A stretch of 64,000 nucleotides of DNA from Cohnella endophytica (GTDB lineage: Bacteria > Bacillota > Bacilli > Paenibacillales > Paenibacillaceae): NCBI RefSeq assembly GCF_003628305.1, contig NZ_RBZM01000006.1, positions 1 through 64,000 of the forward strand, read 5' to 3'. The translations under genes were made by a program, and so were the position numbers. Shown here in pieces: positions 51,732 to 60,416 of this stretch; position 1 is the stretch's first letter; each line of letters opens with the position of its first letter. Under the pieces are notes generated by a model. That model was given only the letters and a program-made list of their open reading frames with translations. It did not search any database and was not told the origin of the DNA.

Positions 51732-54590
51732 GTGGCCTTATTCGTCATGATCATCCGTAAAATGGTTCAAAATAAGTGGCTTATGTCCAGCATGTTTTTG
51801 GGTATTTTGATGACCGTTGCGCTTGTCGGGACGATGCCGATCTATTCGGAAGCGATATTATCCCGGATGCTGGTCAAAGATTTCGAGGCGAGTCAGAGCG
51901 AGAAGGGGGTCTACCCCGTTACTTACTGGTCCAAGATCGAATTCGCTAAAGAAACAAATGAGAAACGGACTAAAATAATCACTCAGTTGGACCGCTTCAT
52001 GGCGACCGAAGCGGCTCCGGGCTTCGGGATTCCGGTTAAGGAACTCGTCCATGAGCGGAGCACGAAATACTTTAGCTTTACGCCTGCGGGCATGGCGCTA
52101 GAGACTGGAAAGTCGCAAGACACAAGCTTTCGGGCATTTAACGGGCTTGAAGATCACATTATGCTCAAGGACGGAAGAATGCCGGCCAAGCAGCCCGTTG
52201 ACGGCGTTTACGAGGTGCTCGTAACCGACAAAGCTTTAGGGAATTTCAAAGCCGTATTGAATACGGTATTTCTAATAAAGGACGATAAAAATTCAAAAGC
52301 GCTTAAATTCAAGCCTGTAGGCGTGTTCACGAAAAAGGAAAATGACGACCCTTATTTTCGCAACTCGGACTTAAGCGAATTGAATTCCGCCTTCGTGATC
52401 GATGACTCGCTCTTTGCCCAAGAATTCATCGCGGGCAACCGAATTTCCGTCACGAACAGCAGTTGGTTTATCGTTCTTGACTATTCCAAGATGGAACTTA
52501 GAGACGTTGATCATTATCTCGCAACCGATACTAAGATCCGTAAGCAGGTGACGGGAACAATCGCGAGAAGCGAATTCGTCACGCCGGCATTGCCTATCAT
52601 CACGGAATATTTCGAGCGAGCGAAGCGATTAAATAAGCTCATGTGGTCGCTTAACGTACCCGTAATCATCATGATCGGCTTCTATATGTTCATGGTGTCC
52701 AATTTAATCGTAAGCCGACAGAAAAACGAAATCGCCATTCTGCGCAGCAGAGGCGCCACTAGATGGCAAGTTATGCTTTCCTTTGCTATAGAGGGGGCGT
52801 TGCTATGCGTTATTGCATGGGTAGCAGGACCATTCATAGGTATGGGGCTTACGAAAGTGCTTGGTGCTTCCAACGGATTCTTGGAGTTTGTCCAGCGTTC
52901 CAAGATGCCCGTTCATCTCAACAATCAAGCTTATCTTTACGGAGGCATCGCGGCGGGAGCCTCGTTCCTTATGATGCTCATTCCCGTATTTCTGGCCACG
53001 CGAGTGTCTATTGTCGGGCACAAGCAGGAGCTTGCCCGTATGAATAGGATGCCCTTCTGGCACAAGACTTTTCTCGACTTGGCGGCTTTGGCAGTGTCCA
53101 TTTATGGACTTATGACATTCAATAGCCGTCTGAAGGATTTGAAAAGCCTGGGCTTAGACAGCGACGATCTCAGGGTGGACCCGCTACAGTTCGTTATGCC
53201 GGCTTTATTCGTCCTGGGCGCGGGATTGTTGCTGCTCAGGCTGTACCCCTACGTACTTAGACTGGTTTATTGGATCGGCCGCAAATGGTGGCCCCCATCC
53301 GTGTACGCCACACTGATTCAGGTAGGGCGTTCGAACAGCCAATATCAATATTTGATGGTATTCCTTATCATGACGATCGCGATCGGCGTTTTCAGCTCGG
53401 GGGCTGCGAGGACGATAAACAATAATACGGAAGACCGGATACGTTACGGCAGCGGGGCGGATTTCGTCTTGCAAACGCAATGGCAGAACGATAAACCTCC
53501 GCTGAACGCTCCATCTACGGAATCGACGGCAACGCCTAAGATCGTTCATTACTTGGAACCTTCGTTTGATCCTTATACGAAATTACCGGGCGTGGAGCAA
53601 GCGGCCAAAGTATTCGTGAAGGAGAAGGCGACTTTCGAGAGCGGCGAGAAGACAGGCACCGCGACGCTTATCGGGGTAGACAGCGACGATTTCGGTAGAG
53701 TTTCCTGGTTTCCGAATAAGTTGCTTGATTATCCATTCTATGAATATATGAACTTAATCGCCGCGGATTCACGGGCAGTGCTTATTTCCAAGACGCTAGC
53801 GCTTCAAAAAAAGCTTAAACAAGGCGACACCATCTACGTCGGATGGGATAACGTTAGTCCGCAACCGTTCGTCGTATTTGGCATCATAGACTATTTTCCA
53901 ACGTTTAACCCGAACCCTCCGATTGGCTCCGTCGATGCTTCCAAGGAGGATGCAAAGGAGAATTCGCCGATGCTGATCGTCGGCAGCCTAAGCCGCATCC
54001 AGTTTCAATTGGGGCTCGAACCTTATCAAGTATGGCTCAAGATGAAGCCTGAGTATTCCACTTCCGAACTTTACGAGGGTATCGAGAAATCGAAGATTTC
54101 GCTGATCGGAATCGTGAATACTAGGGAAAATCTAAGCAAGGCAAAGAACGACCCGTTCCTAATGGCACTAAACGGAATATTGACGCTAGGTTTTATGATT
54201 TCGATTTTGATCAGCTTTGTCGGCTTTTTGCTTTATTGGATCTTGTCGCTTAAAGGACGGGCTCTGCAGAACGGGATCTTAAGGGCCATCGGCTTATCGC
54301 TTCGTCAACTGATCGGAATGTTGGCGATCGAGCAGCTTCTGACCTCGGGAGTCGCCATCTTGATCGGCGTTGCGATCGGGAACACGGCGAGCCGATTGTT
54401 CGTTCCGAACTTTCAGATCGTCTTTAACCCGGCCAGCCTGGTCCCGCCTTTCCGGGTTATGTTCGATGCCGTGGATTTCATCCGTCTCTATTCGATTGTC
54501 GTTTTCATGCTGCTGTTGGGACTGGGCATACTGTCGGTCATGCTCTCGCGCATTCGCGTCCACCAAACGCTGAAACTAGGGGAGGATTAA
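51732..54590 (+). CDS. FtsX/MacB-like ABC transporter permease
   Basis: This 952-aa permease has two FtsX-type units: an N-terminal helix, a large extracytoplasmic domain, three helices (~315-425), then further helices, a second extracytoplasmic domain and three C-terminal helices (NPFLMALNGILTLGFMISILISFVGFLL...). No ATPase domain is fused. GTG lies 8 nt after GGGGAGG. Part of an adaptor-permease-ATPase operon in which only the first two genes are intact. It may work with an ATPase encoded elsewhere or be non-functional. Confidence 0.88.
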   Translation: MALFVMIIRKMVQNKWLMSSMFLGILMTVALVGTMPIYSEAILSRMLVKDFEASQSEKGVYPVTYWSKIEFAKETNEKRTKIITQLDRFMATEAAPGFGIPVKELVHERSTKYFSFTPAGMALETGKSQDTSFRAFNGLEDHIMLKDGRMPAKQPVDGVYEVLVTDKALGNFKAVLNTVFLIKDDKNSKALKFKPVGVFTKKENDDPYFRNSDLSELNSAFVIDDSLFAQEFIAGNRISVTNSSWFIVLDYSKMELRDVDHYLATDTKIRKQVTGTIARSEFVTPALPIITEYFERAKRLNKLMWSLNVPVIIMIGFYMFMVSNLIVSRQKNEIAILRSRGATRWQVMLSFAIEGALLCVIAWVAGPFIGMGLTKVLGASNGFLEFVQRSKMPVHLNNQAYLYGGIAAGASFLMMLIPVFLATRVSIVGHKQELARMNRMPFWHKTFLDLAALAVSIYGLMTFNSRLKDLKSLGLDSDDLRVDPLQFVMPALFVLGAGLLLLRLYPYVLRLVYWIGRKWWPPSVYATLIQVGRSNSQYQYLMVFLIMTIAIGVFSSGAARTINNNTEDRIRYGSGADFVLQTQWQNDKPPLNAPSTESTATPKIVHYLEPSFDPYTKLPGVEQAAKVFVKEKATFESGEKTGTATLIGVDSDDFGRVSWFPNKLLDYPFYEYMNLIAADSRAVLISKTLALQKKLKQGDTIYVGWDNVSPQPFVVFGIIDYFPTFNPNPPIGSVDASKEDAKENSPMLIVGSLSRIQFQLGLEPYQVWLKMKPEYSTSELYEGIEKSKISLIGIVNTRENLSKAKNDPFLMALNGILTLGFMISILISFVGFLLYWILSLKGRALQNGILRAIGLSLRQLIGMLAIEQLLTSGVAILIGVAIGNTASRLFVPNFQIVFNPASLVPPFRVMFDAVDFIRLYSIVVFMLLLGLGILSVMLSRIRVHQTLKLGED

Positions 54591-54593
54591 GCG

Positions 54594-54629
54594 ATGATTC
54601 ATTACGAAGGGATTCACAGAATTACCTAA
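54594..54629 (+). pseudogene. Stub of the deleted exporter ATPase gene
   Basis: Eight nt after GGAGG and four nt after the permease stop, ATG begins MIHYEGIHRIT followed by TAA. The MI-x-Y-x-GIH-x-I opening is how ATPases of MacB/LolD-type exporters begin, immediately before the nucleotide-binding strand. The rest of the gene (~220 codons expected) is missing, and unrelated A+T-rich sequence follows. Deletion is inferred from position, ribosome binding site and N-terminal match. Confidence 0.6.
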
Positions 54630-54647
54630 GTAGTAACTTCATAATCA

Positions 54648-54664
54648 GTATAAGCTTAGTATAT
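54648..54664 (+). promoter_or_regulatory. TACTAAG/CTTAGTA-type operator upstream of the sialidase-fold gene
   Basis: GTATAAG-CTTAGTATAT: the right arm is a perfect match to the regulon 2 motif, the left arm matches at four of seven positions. The central AAGCTT is the same as in the site at 60326-60339. Confidence 0.45.
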
Positions 54665-54728
54665 AACCCTCTACGATCAGTGACTAAAATGAATATGAAT
54701 ACACAATCAAGTCATAAATCGGAGGCGT

Positions 54729-55913
54729 ATGTCGTTGCAAAGGAAACAGATTCATCTTGTAATCCTGTCGGTACTTATCTCAATTATACTTTTAACCGCT
54801 TGTCGTGCAGCCGATCATCCACCGGAACGCTTCAACATCGAGTGGGAAGAGAAGACCGTAGTCGTGAATGATGATCCGCTGTTCGATAGTGCTTCCGTGG
54901 ATGCGCGCAATATTCCTCCGGGGAGTTTTGGGTCCGAGTATGCTAGGATGACCCGGTTGTCGAAAAAAGAATGGATGATCGTCTACACGGTTTATCGCAA
55001 TCAAGGATACTTCCAGGATGAAAAAGGCGGGACGTCGCTTGAAGTGGCGATAAGCAACGACAACGGGAGAAGCTGGACTGCTTTATCGACGATAAGCGAC
55101 CCGGGCAGGGATTTAGACAATGGACAAATACTCAAGCTAAAGAACGGAGATTTGCTTCTTGCATGCCGATCCGTTCGGTGGCAGGAATCCTACCGATTAC
55201 CGGTGTTCAAAAGTTCGGATAAGGGAAGTACTTGGGAAAAAGTTAGCGAAATCGATCGAAACGAGGGTACGTCTGGGAGTCTGGGCAATCCCGATAAGGG
55301 TCTGTATGAGCCGTATTTTCAACTATTGGATAAAGGAGATATAGCGGTCTTTTACGCAAATGAAAAACATGTAACGGAAACCCCTTCGTTTAGCCAAACG
55401 ATTTCGGAAAAGGTTTCGAAAGATAACGGGAAATCCTGGGGGGAGGAGAGGTTTGTCGCTTGGGCTCCGGACGATCCCGAGGCAAGACCGGGAATGTCGA
55501 TCGCTACCCCCATGAAGAACGGTAAGATCATGGTCGCGTATGAAGTCTGCGGCACTAACAATTGCGAGATCTATCAGAAAACATCGGATGACGGTTTAAA
55601 ATGGGAACCCGGAATAGGCACGCAGGTACCCTTTCAAGCCGGGGGGCCTTATGTAACCTCTCTGAAAGACGGCAGTTTGATTCTGACATCCAATGCGAAT
55701 GATGTTTCAATCAGTATTGATAATGGAGCAAGCTGGGAACTGAATCCCGTTGCCCCGTGGAACGGAACTTTCCCGCAATACATTTGGGCAAGCCTTTATC
55801 AGACCGGGACGGACGAAATTGCAGCAGTTACCTCAACCCCGCGCGAGGCAGGCGGGCATCGAGTCGAAATTCGCTTTGGACGGATTTCGAAACTTCCTTC
55901 CCCAACGCAATAA
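54729..55913 (+). CDS. Sialidase-fold (BNR/Asp-box) lipoprotein
   Basis: The 394-aa protein has a signal peptide with lipobox LLTAC and a six-bladed propeller bearing repeated Asp boxes: SNDNGRSWT, SSDKGSTWE, SKDNGKSWG, SDDGLKWE, SIDNGASWE. A YRLPVF segment recalls the RIP motif of sialidases. GH33 sialidases, GH93 exo-arabinanases and non-catalytic relatives share this fold, so activity is uncertain. It would act on the outer surface. ATG is only 3 nt from GGAGG; TTG two codons later has better spacing. An operator-like site links it to the regulon of the downstream minus-strand regulators. Confidence 0.8.
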   Translation: MSLQRKQIHLVILSVLISIILLTACRAADHPPERFNIEWEEKTVVVNDDPLFDSASVDARNIPPGSFGSEYARMTRLSKKEWMIVYTVYRNQGYFQDEKGGTSLEVAISNDNGRSWTALSTISDPGRDLDNGQILKLKNGDLLLACRSVRWQESYRLPVFKSSDKGSTWEKVSEIDRNEGTSGSLGNPDKGLYEPYFQLLDKGDIAVFYANEKHVTETPSFSQTISEKVSKDNGKSWGEERFVAWAPDDPEARPGMSIATPMKNGKIMVAYEVCGTNNCEIYQKTSDDGLKWEPGIGTQVPFQAGGPYVTSLKDGSLILTSNANDVSISIDNGASWELNPVAPWNGTFPQYIWASLYQTGTDEIAAVTSTPREAGGHRVEIRFGRISKLPSPTQ

Positions 55914-55914
55914 A

Positions 55915-55960
55915 AAAAGCAACCCTTATCCATTCGCCGTGAGGATAAAGGTTGCTTTTC
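55915..55960. terminator. Bidirectional terminator between convergent genes
   Basis: AAAAGCAACC...TTATCC pairs with GGATAA...GGTTGCTTTT; A-run on one side and T-rich on the other serve both the sialidase-fold gene and the minus-strand regulator. Confidence 0.85.
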
Positions 55961-55976
55961 ATTTCTGGCTTTTCTC

Positions 55977-57095
55977 TTATAACCCTTCCGGAGAAGGATA
56001 GCGAACATCCCGTATGAAGGTTACGGGAATGATTTCGCGTCGAGGCGCGTAGGTGCCTTCCATCTGTTGAATGATCATTTCGACAGTCTTATCCGCGATC
56101 GCCGGGATGTTCTGTTCAATGTACGGGACGAAGGGCAGCTTGGGGTCGTCGAAGGAGACGAGCGTCATGTCATCCGGGATCCGCTTGCCGATTTCATAAA
56201 CGGAAGCGTAAACGAGACGAGCGAGAACCGTATCGATTGTGATGACCGCGGTAATCTGAGGATAAGTCCGGAGAAACGACTTGATTCTCTCTTTGAGCGC
56301 TTCGTCGTCCAGTTTGGTATTTCGTTTGAGGTAAAGCCAATACTTTTTGTCGATAGATAGCGCCCGTTCAAGGAAAACCTTCTCGAAGCCGGCCTCGCGC
56401 TCTCGCGTATTGGAGTTGGAGTCTGCTTGCGTAATTAGCGCGATGTGCTCGTGCCCGGCGCTGAGCAAGTAGTCGACAACATCCATCGTTCCATTGAAAT
56501 TGTCCGAGGTGACGCTGCTGTTCGTAATGCTGGGCAAATAACGGTCGACTAAAACATGGGGAAATCGATTGAGGGACAACTTCAAAATTTCCTCGTTATA
56601 ATTTTCGTCTATAACGGGGAAAACGATAAAACCTCGCACGCCGAACAAATGAAACATCCGAATCGCTTCGACTTCTTTTTCCATAATATCTTCGGTTACC
56701 CGGATAAGCGTTTGATACCCTTTCACATGAAGGCGGGATTGCACTTGGAAAAAAAGCATGCTTTCTATCGGCATCGTAATAGACGGGAAAATAATGCCGA
56801 CGATGCCGTTGAAGCCGGAGTGGATGGAGTGCAAAATATCCGTGCCGTTTCGCCCCGCGACAAATGTGCCTTTGCCTTTAAGCCGAATGACGAGGTTCTC
56901 GTCGCTCATCAAAGATAGGGCCTGTTTGGAGGTAATTTGGCTGACGTTAAAATAACTCGCGATTTCCTTCTCGGAAGGTACGCGATCGCCGGGGCGAAGC
57001 TTGCCGGACATAATTTGCTCCCTCAAATGGAAGGCGATCTGCTTATACAAAGGGGTCGATTTGTCGTTTGCCAACGAGAATTTCTTGTCGCTCAT
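55977..57095 (-). CDS. GntR/LacI chimeric sugar regulator (AraR-like), regulon 2, copy A
   Basis: This 372-aa regulator has a winged helix (~12-80; PLYKQIAFHLREQIMSGKLRPGDRVPSEKE, YFNVSQITSKQALSLM, VIRLKGKGTFV) and a LacI-type sensor (~95-365; GIIFPSITMPIESM, GHEHIALITQAD, TLVSFDDPKLPFVPYI). The ATG 9 nt from GGGAG was chosen over a TTG overlapping the ribosome binding site. Recognition helix VSQITSKQAL is identical to that of the paralog at 59-60 kb. Divergent from the GH2 gene; two TACTAA-type inverted repeats lie between them, so it probably controls both directions. Confidence 0.9.
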   Translation of the reverse strand: MSDKKFSLANDKSTPLYKQIAFHLREQIMSGKLRPGDRVPSEKEIASYFNVSQITSKQALSLMSDENLVIRLKGKGTFVAGRNGTDILHSIHSGFNGIVGIIFPSITMPIESMLFFQVQSRLHVKGYQTLIRVTEDIMEKEVEAIRMFHLFGVRGFIVFPVIDENYNEEILKLSLNRFPHVLVDRYLPSITNSSVTSDNFNGTMDVVDYLLSAGHEHIALITQADSNSNTREREAGFEKVFLERALSIDKKYWLYLKRNTKLDDEALKERIKSFLRTYPQITAVITIDTVLARLVYASVYEIGKRIPDDMTLVSFDDPKLPFVPYIEQNIPAIADKTVEMIIQQMEGTYAPRREIIPVTFIRDVRYPSPEGL

Positions 57096-57119
57096 AGGAG
57101 CCATCTCCCACAATAAATA

Positions 57120-57140
57120 TACTAAGTTAATTTGTTAGTA
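57120..57140. promoter_or_regulatory. Operator-like inverted repeat, regulator side
   Basis: TACTAA and TTAGTA arms separated by 9 nt, just upstream of the minus-strand regulator's ribosome binding site. Same arm sequence as the other regulon 2 sites. Confidence 0.55.
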
Positions 57141-57200
57141 CAATCATATCGGTGAAATGAAGGCGTTGTCAAAGCTTTAATTTTAGCGGCTAACACAAAA

Positions 57201-57220
57201 ATATACTAAGAATAGTATAT
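57201..57220 (+). promoter_or_regulatory. Operator-like perfect palindrome before the GH2 gene
   Basis: ATATACTA and TAGTATAT, perfect 8-nt arms around AGAA, 70 nt upstream of the GH2 start. It contains the TACTAAG core also found at 60239 and 60326. Confidence 0.65.
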
Positions 57221-57289
57221 TATATTTTGATTAATCTCATTAAGATGTAACGTATGAAGAAAACGCATTCTTGGAGTGGAGGTTCGCAT

Positions 57290-59044
57290 TTGAAACAGAC
57301 AGCGATTAGAGCAGAATACCCGAGGCCTCAATTTGTTCGATCGGATTGGTTGAGTTTGAATGGGGAATGGGATTTCGACTACGACGATAACAATGTCGGA
57401 ATGAATGAAGGTTGGCACAACGAGCATCCGTATTCGAAGAAAATCGTTGTTCCGTTCTGTTACCAAAGCAAGCTGAGCGGAATCGGGGAGACGGCCTTCC
57501 ATGATATCGTCTGGTATCGCAGAACTTTCGAGATGCCCGATCGTTGGGAGAGGCGCCGACTTATCTTGCATTTTGGAGCAGTTGATTATAGCGCCTCCGT
57601 ATGGGTGAATGGCGTGCTTGTGGCCCAACATGAGGGGGGACATACGCCGTTTTCGGCGGATATTGGATTGGCGTTGCGGGAAGGAGTCAACGAAATCGTC
57701 GTTCGTGCCGAAGATTATAGCCGCGATATGATGTTGCCTCGCGGAAAGCAGTATTGGAAAGAAAAAAGCGAAATTATCTTCTATACAAGAACGACGGGCA
57801 TTTGGCAATCGGTTTGGTTGGAAGCGGTGGCGGCAACTTATTTGGAACGAGTGAAGTTCGATCCGGACATTGATCGCAACGAAATTAAAATGCATTATTT
57901 TATTGCCGGCTTAGATGCAATGAAGGATAACGTGACGCAACTTACGAGAATTACGTTCGGCGAAGAGGTGGTCGCGGAAGAGGAGCATCGGGTCACTCAT
58001 TCTAACTTCACGAGAACGATCGCTTTACATGATTACAATGATCACGGACTTGGCCGCTGGTGGTCACCGGAACATCCCAACCTGTATAACGTCGAGTTTA
58101 TGCTGAAAGTGGATGGGCAAATCGTCGATCGCGTAACAAGCTATTTCGGCATGCGTAAAATATCCGTCGAACACGGTAAGCTATGTCTGAACAATAGGCC
58201 CTATTATATGAGACTCGTGCTGGATCAAGGCTATTTTCCTGAAGGGATACTGACAGCTCCAAGCTTCGAATCCTTGAAGGCGGACGTAGAGTTGACCAAA
58301 GCGATGGGCTTTAATGGCACGCGTAAACATCAGAAGATCGAAGATCCGCTCTTTCTCTATTTGTGCGATACGCTAGGATTGCTCGTATGGGGCGAAATGG
58401 CCAATGCCTATGCGTATTCCGAACAGTATGTAGAAAGGATTACGCAGGAATGGCAGGAAGCCATCCGCCGCGACTATAATCATCCTTGCGTCGTTGTCTG
58501 GGTGCCGATCAACGAGAGCTGGGGCGTTCCCAATATTTTAATAGATAAGCAGCAACAACATCACGCAATGTCTATGTATCATTTGACAAAATCGCTGGAT
58601 GCGAGCAGACCCGTCATTTCGAACGACGGATGGGAGCATGTCAAATCCGATCTCTATACCGTTCATGATTACGAGTGGAGAGAAAGCGTTCTTCTGCAAC
58701 GGTATGCCGCAATCGAAGGGGCAATAGATGCTCCCCAAAAAAGGGAAATGCATGTTGGAGGTTATGCTTACGACGGAGAACCCGTTCTCGTAACCGAATT
58801 TGGCGGCATTGCCTTTAGGCGCAGCGAATGGGAAGGCTGGGGGTATTCCGGGGCAACCAGCGAGGAAGATTTCGAGAAGCGGCTTAGGGCTGTCTTCGGC
58901 GCGCTGCAAAGTTCGCCGCTCGTACAGGGCTTCTGTTATACGCAGATCACGGACGTGGAACAAGAAATTAATGGCTTGTTAACCTATGACCGAAAGCCGA
59001 AGCTACCGTTGGAGACGATTCGTTCGATTGTGCTCGGGCAATAA
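57290..59044 (+). CDS. GH2 family glycoside hydrolase
   Basis: The 584-aa cytoplasmic enzyme has a sugar-binding jelly roll (LNGEWDFDYDD, VWVNGVLVAQHEGGHTPF), an immunoglobulin-like domain and a TIM barrel with acid/base E409 in VPINESWG and nucleophile E503 in VTEFGG. It belongs to the compact GH2 group whose members include beta-galactosidases, beta-glucuronidases and arabinofuranosidase-like enzymes; substrate not determined. TTG, 7 nt after GGAGG, was chosen over an ATG 12 codons upstream. Behind the palindrome of regulon 2. Confidence 0.9.
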   Translation: MKQTAIRAEYPRPQFVRSDWLSLNGEWDFDYDDNNVGMNEGWHNEHPYSKKIVVPFCYQSKLSGIGETAFHDIVWYRRTFEMPDRWERRRLILHFGAVDYSASVWVNGVLVAQHEGGHTPFSADIGLALREGVNEIVVRAEDYSRDMMLPRGKQYWKEKSEIIFYTRTTGIWQSVWLEAVAATYLERVKFDPDIDRNEIKMHYFIAGLDAMKDNVTQLTRITFGEEVVAEEEHRVTHSNFTRTIALHDYNDHGLGRWWSPEHPNLYNVEFMLKVDGQIVDRVTSYFGMRKISVEHGKLCLNNRPYYMRLVLDQGYFPEGILTAPSFESLKADVELTKAMGFNGTRKHQKIEDPLFLYLCDTLGLLVWGEMANAYAYSEQYVERITQEWQEAIRRDYNHPCVVVWVPINESWGVPNILIDKQQQHHAMSMYHLTKSLDASRPVISNDGWEHVKSDLYTVHDYEWRESVLLQRYAAIEGAIDAPQKREMHVGGYAYDGEPVLVTEFGGIAFRRSEWEGWGYSGATSEEDFEKRLRAVFGALQSSPLVQGFCYTQITDVEQEINGLLTYDRKPKLPLETIRSIVLGQ

Positions 59045-59054
59045 GCCATTCCAT

Positions 59055-59095
59055 AGGTTGTCCTGGTATATAAAATCAGGACAACCTTCTATTTA
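59055..59095. terminator. Terminator between convergent genes
   Basis: AGGTTGTCCTG pairs perfectly with CAGGACAACCT around an 11-nt loop, followed by TCTATTT; serves the GH2 gene and perhaps the convergent regulator. Confidence 0.8.
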
Positions 59096-59105
59096 AGGGA
59101 GGCAT

Positions 59106-60215
59106 CTAAAGGTAAGAAACGCCATCCGCATCGCGTAGATCCCTTGGAAGCGGGTAGGTGACGTCCTCGACAAGACGAACCGGCACGGTGACGCGCTCTA
59201 CTTGGTAGGTAGACTCCATCTGACGAATCAAGATATCGACGGCATGATTCGCAATGCTTTCAATATTCTGCTTGATGAAGGGGACGAACGGCAATTTCGG
59301 ATCATCGTAAGAAACGAGTTTTATTTTGTCCGGGATCGTACGGCCGATTTGCTGTAAAACGCCATAGGCAAGCGTAGCGATAACGGCATCTATGGCGACG
59401 ACGGCATCCATCTCGGGATGCGTTTCGAAGAACCGTTTCAACCGAGCAATCGTTTCTTTATCGTTTCTGCCTTTACCCGCGAAAAACCAAAATTTTTTGT
59501 CGATGGGGAGCTCGCGATCCGTGAAAGCTTTCTCGAATCCGGCGATGCGTTCATGCGCATTAGAGTTCGTAGCTTGCTGCGTTAGAAATCCGATATTTTT
59601 GTGCCCTGCATCGAGCAATCCGTGAATCATCTTCACCGTACCCACAATATTATCCGAAGCGACGCTACTGCTCGTTATACTCGGAAAATAACGATCCACG
59701 AGCACGTGCGGAAACTTATTTAACGACAGTCTCAAAATTTCCTCGTTGTAACTTTCATCGATAGCCGGAAAAATAAGATATCCTCTGACGCCAAAAAGCC
59801 CGAACATCCGAATGGCTTCCATTTCCTTTTGCATAGTGTCGTCCGTTACGCGTATGAGCGTTTGATACCCTCTTTCGTGGAGCAACGTTTGAATGAAGTA
59901 GAACAGCAAACTTTCTATCGGCATATGAATCGAGGGGAAAATGATGCCAACGATTCCCTTTAAGCCGGATTGTATGGAGTGGAGCAGATCGGTGTCGCTT
60001 CGTCCGGCAACGAATGTTCCTTTTCCTTTAATACGAATAACCATATTCGCATCGGCCAAAGCGGCGAGAGCCTGTTTCGAGGTAATTTGGCTGACTTTGA
60101 AATATTGAGACAATTCTTTCTCCGATGGAACTCTGTCGCCCGGGCGAAGCTTTCCGGATAAGATTTGTTCCTGAAGATATTGCTGTATTTGCCTATATAA
60201 AGGCTTGGCGCTCAT
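59106..60215 (-). CDS. GntR/LacI chimeric sugar regulator (AraR-like), regulon 2, copy B
   Basis: This 369-aa close paralog of the regulator at 56-57 kb has a winged helix (PLYRQIQQYLQEQILSGKLRPGDRVPSEKELSQYFKVSQITSKQALAAL, VIRIKGKGTFVAGR) and a LacI-like sensor (GIIFPSIHMPIESLLF, GHKNIGFLTQQ, KLVSYDDPKLPFVPFI). The two proteins are similar along their length, so they arose by duplication and may sense related sugars. ATG behind GGAGGAA. Divergent from the third sugar importer, with TACTAAG motifs in the shared region. Confidence 0.9.
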   Translation of the reverse strand: MSAKPLYRQIQQYLQEQILSGKLRPGDRVPSEKELSQYFKVSQITSKQALAALADANMVIRIKGKGTFVAGRSDTDLLHSIQSGLKGIVGIIFPSIHMPIESLLFYFIQTLLHERGYQTLIRVTDDTMQKEMEAIRMFGLFGVRGYLIFPAIDESYNEEILRLSLNKFPHVLVDRYFPSITSSSVASDNIVGTVKMIHGLLDAGHKNIGFLTQQATNSNAHERIAGFEKAFTDRELPIDKKFWFFAGKGRNDKETIARLKRFFETHPEMDAVVAIDAVIATLAYGVLQQIGRTIPDKIKLVSYDDPKLPFVPFIKQNIESIANHAVDILIRQMESTYQVERVTVPVRLVEDVTYPLPRDLRDADGVSYL

Positions 60216-60238
60216 GAAACGATTCCTCCAAATTTATG

Positions 60239-60254
60239 TACTAAGATATACTAA
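60239..60254. promoter_or_regulatory. Two direct TACTAA motifs upstream of the regulator
   Basis: TACTAAG at 60239 and TACTAA at 60249, ten nt (about one helical turn) apart, immediately upstream of the minus-strand regulator's start. Confidence 0.5.
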
Positions 60255-60325
60255 TTATAACATGACACTAATAGATGTGGTTATGCTTAGTTAAAGTGAT
60301 CTTAAAGGGATAACAACAATTTTCA

Positions 60326-60339
60326 TACTAAGCTTATTA
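60326..60339 (+). promoter_or_regulatory. Operator-like site before the third sugar importer
   Basis: TACTAAG-CTTATTA, a 14-nt palindrome with one mismatch, equal in core to the site before the sialidase-fold gene. Confidence 0.55.
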
Positions 60340-60376
60340 TAGAATGAGGCTACCCTGCGCTTTATACTTAAAGTGT

Positions 60377-60392
60377 AAGTAAGCGATTACAA
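60377..60392 (+). promoter_or_regulatory. Catabolite-response (cre)-like site
   Basis: AAGTAAGCGATTACAA fits the Gram-positive cre consensus WTGNNARCGNWWWCAW with one mismatch, 25 nt before the binding-protein start. CcpA repression of the importer is a reasonable inference. Confidence 0.5.
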
Positions 60393-60416
60393 TAAATAAA
60401 CAGGAGGGTTAATTTC

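Noticed and set aside
57206-57895. 229-aa open frame on the minus strand
   Set aside because: Antisense to the GH2 gene and runs across the operator region; no features.
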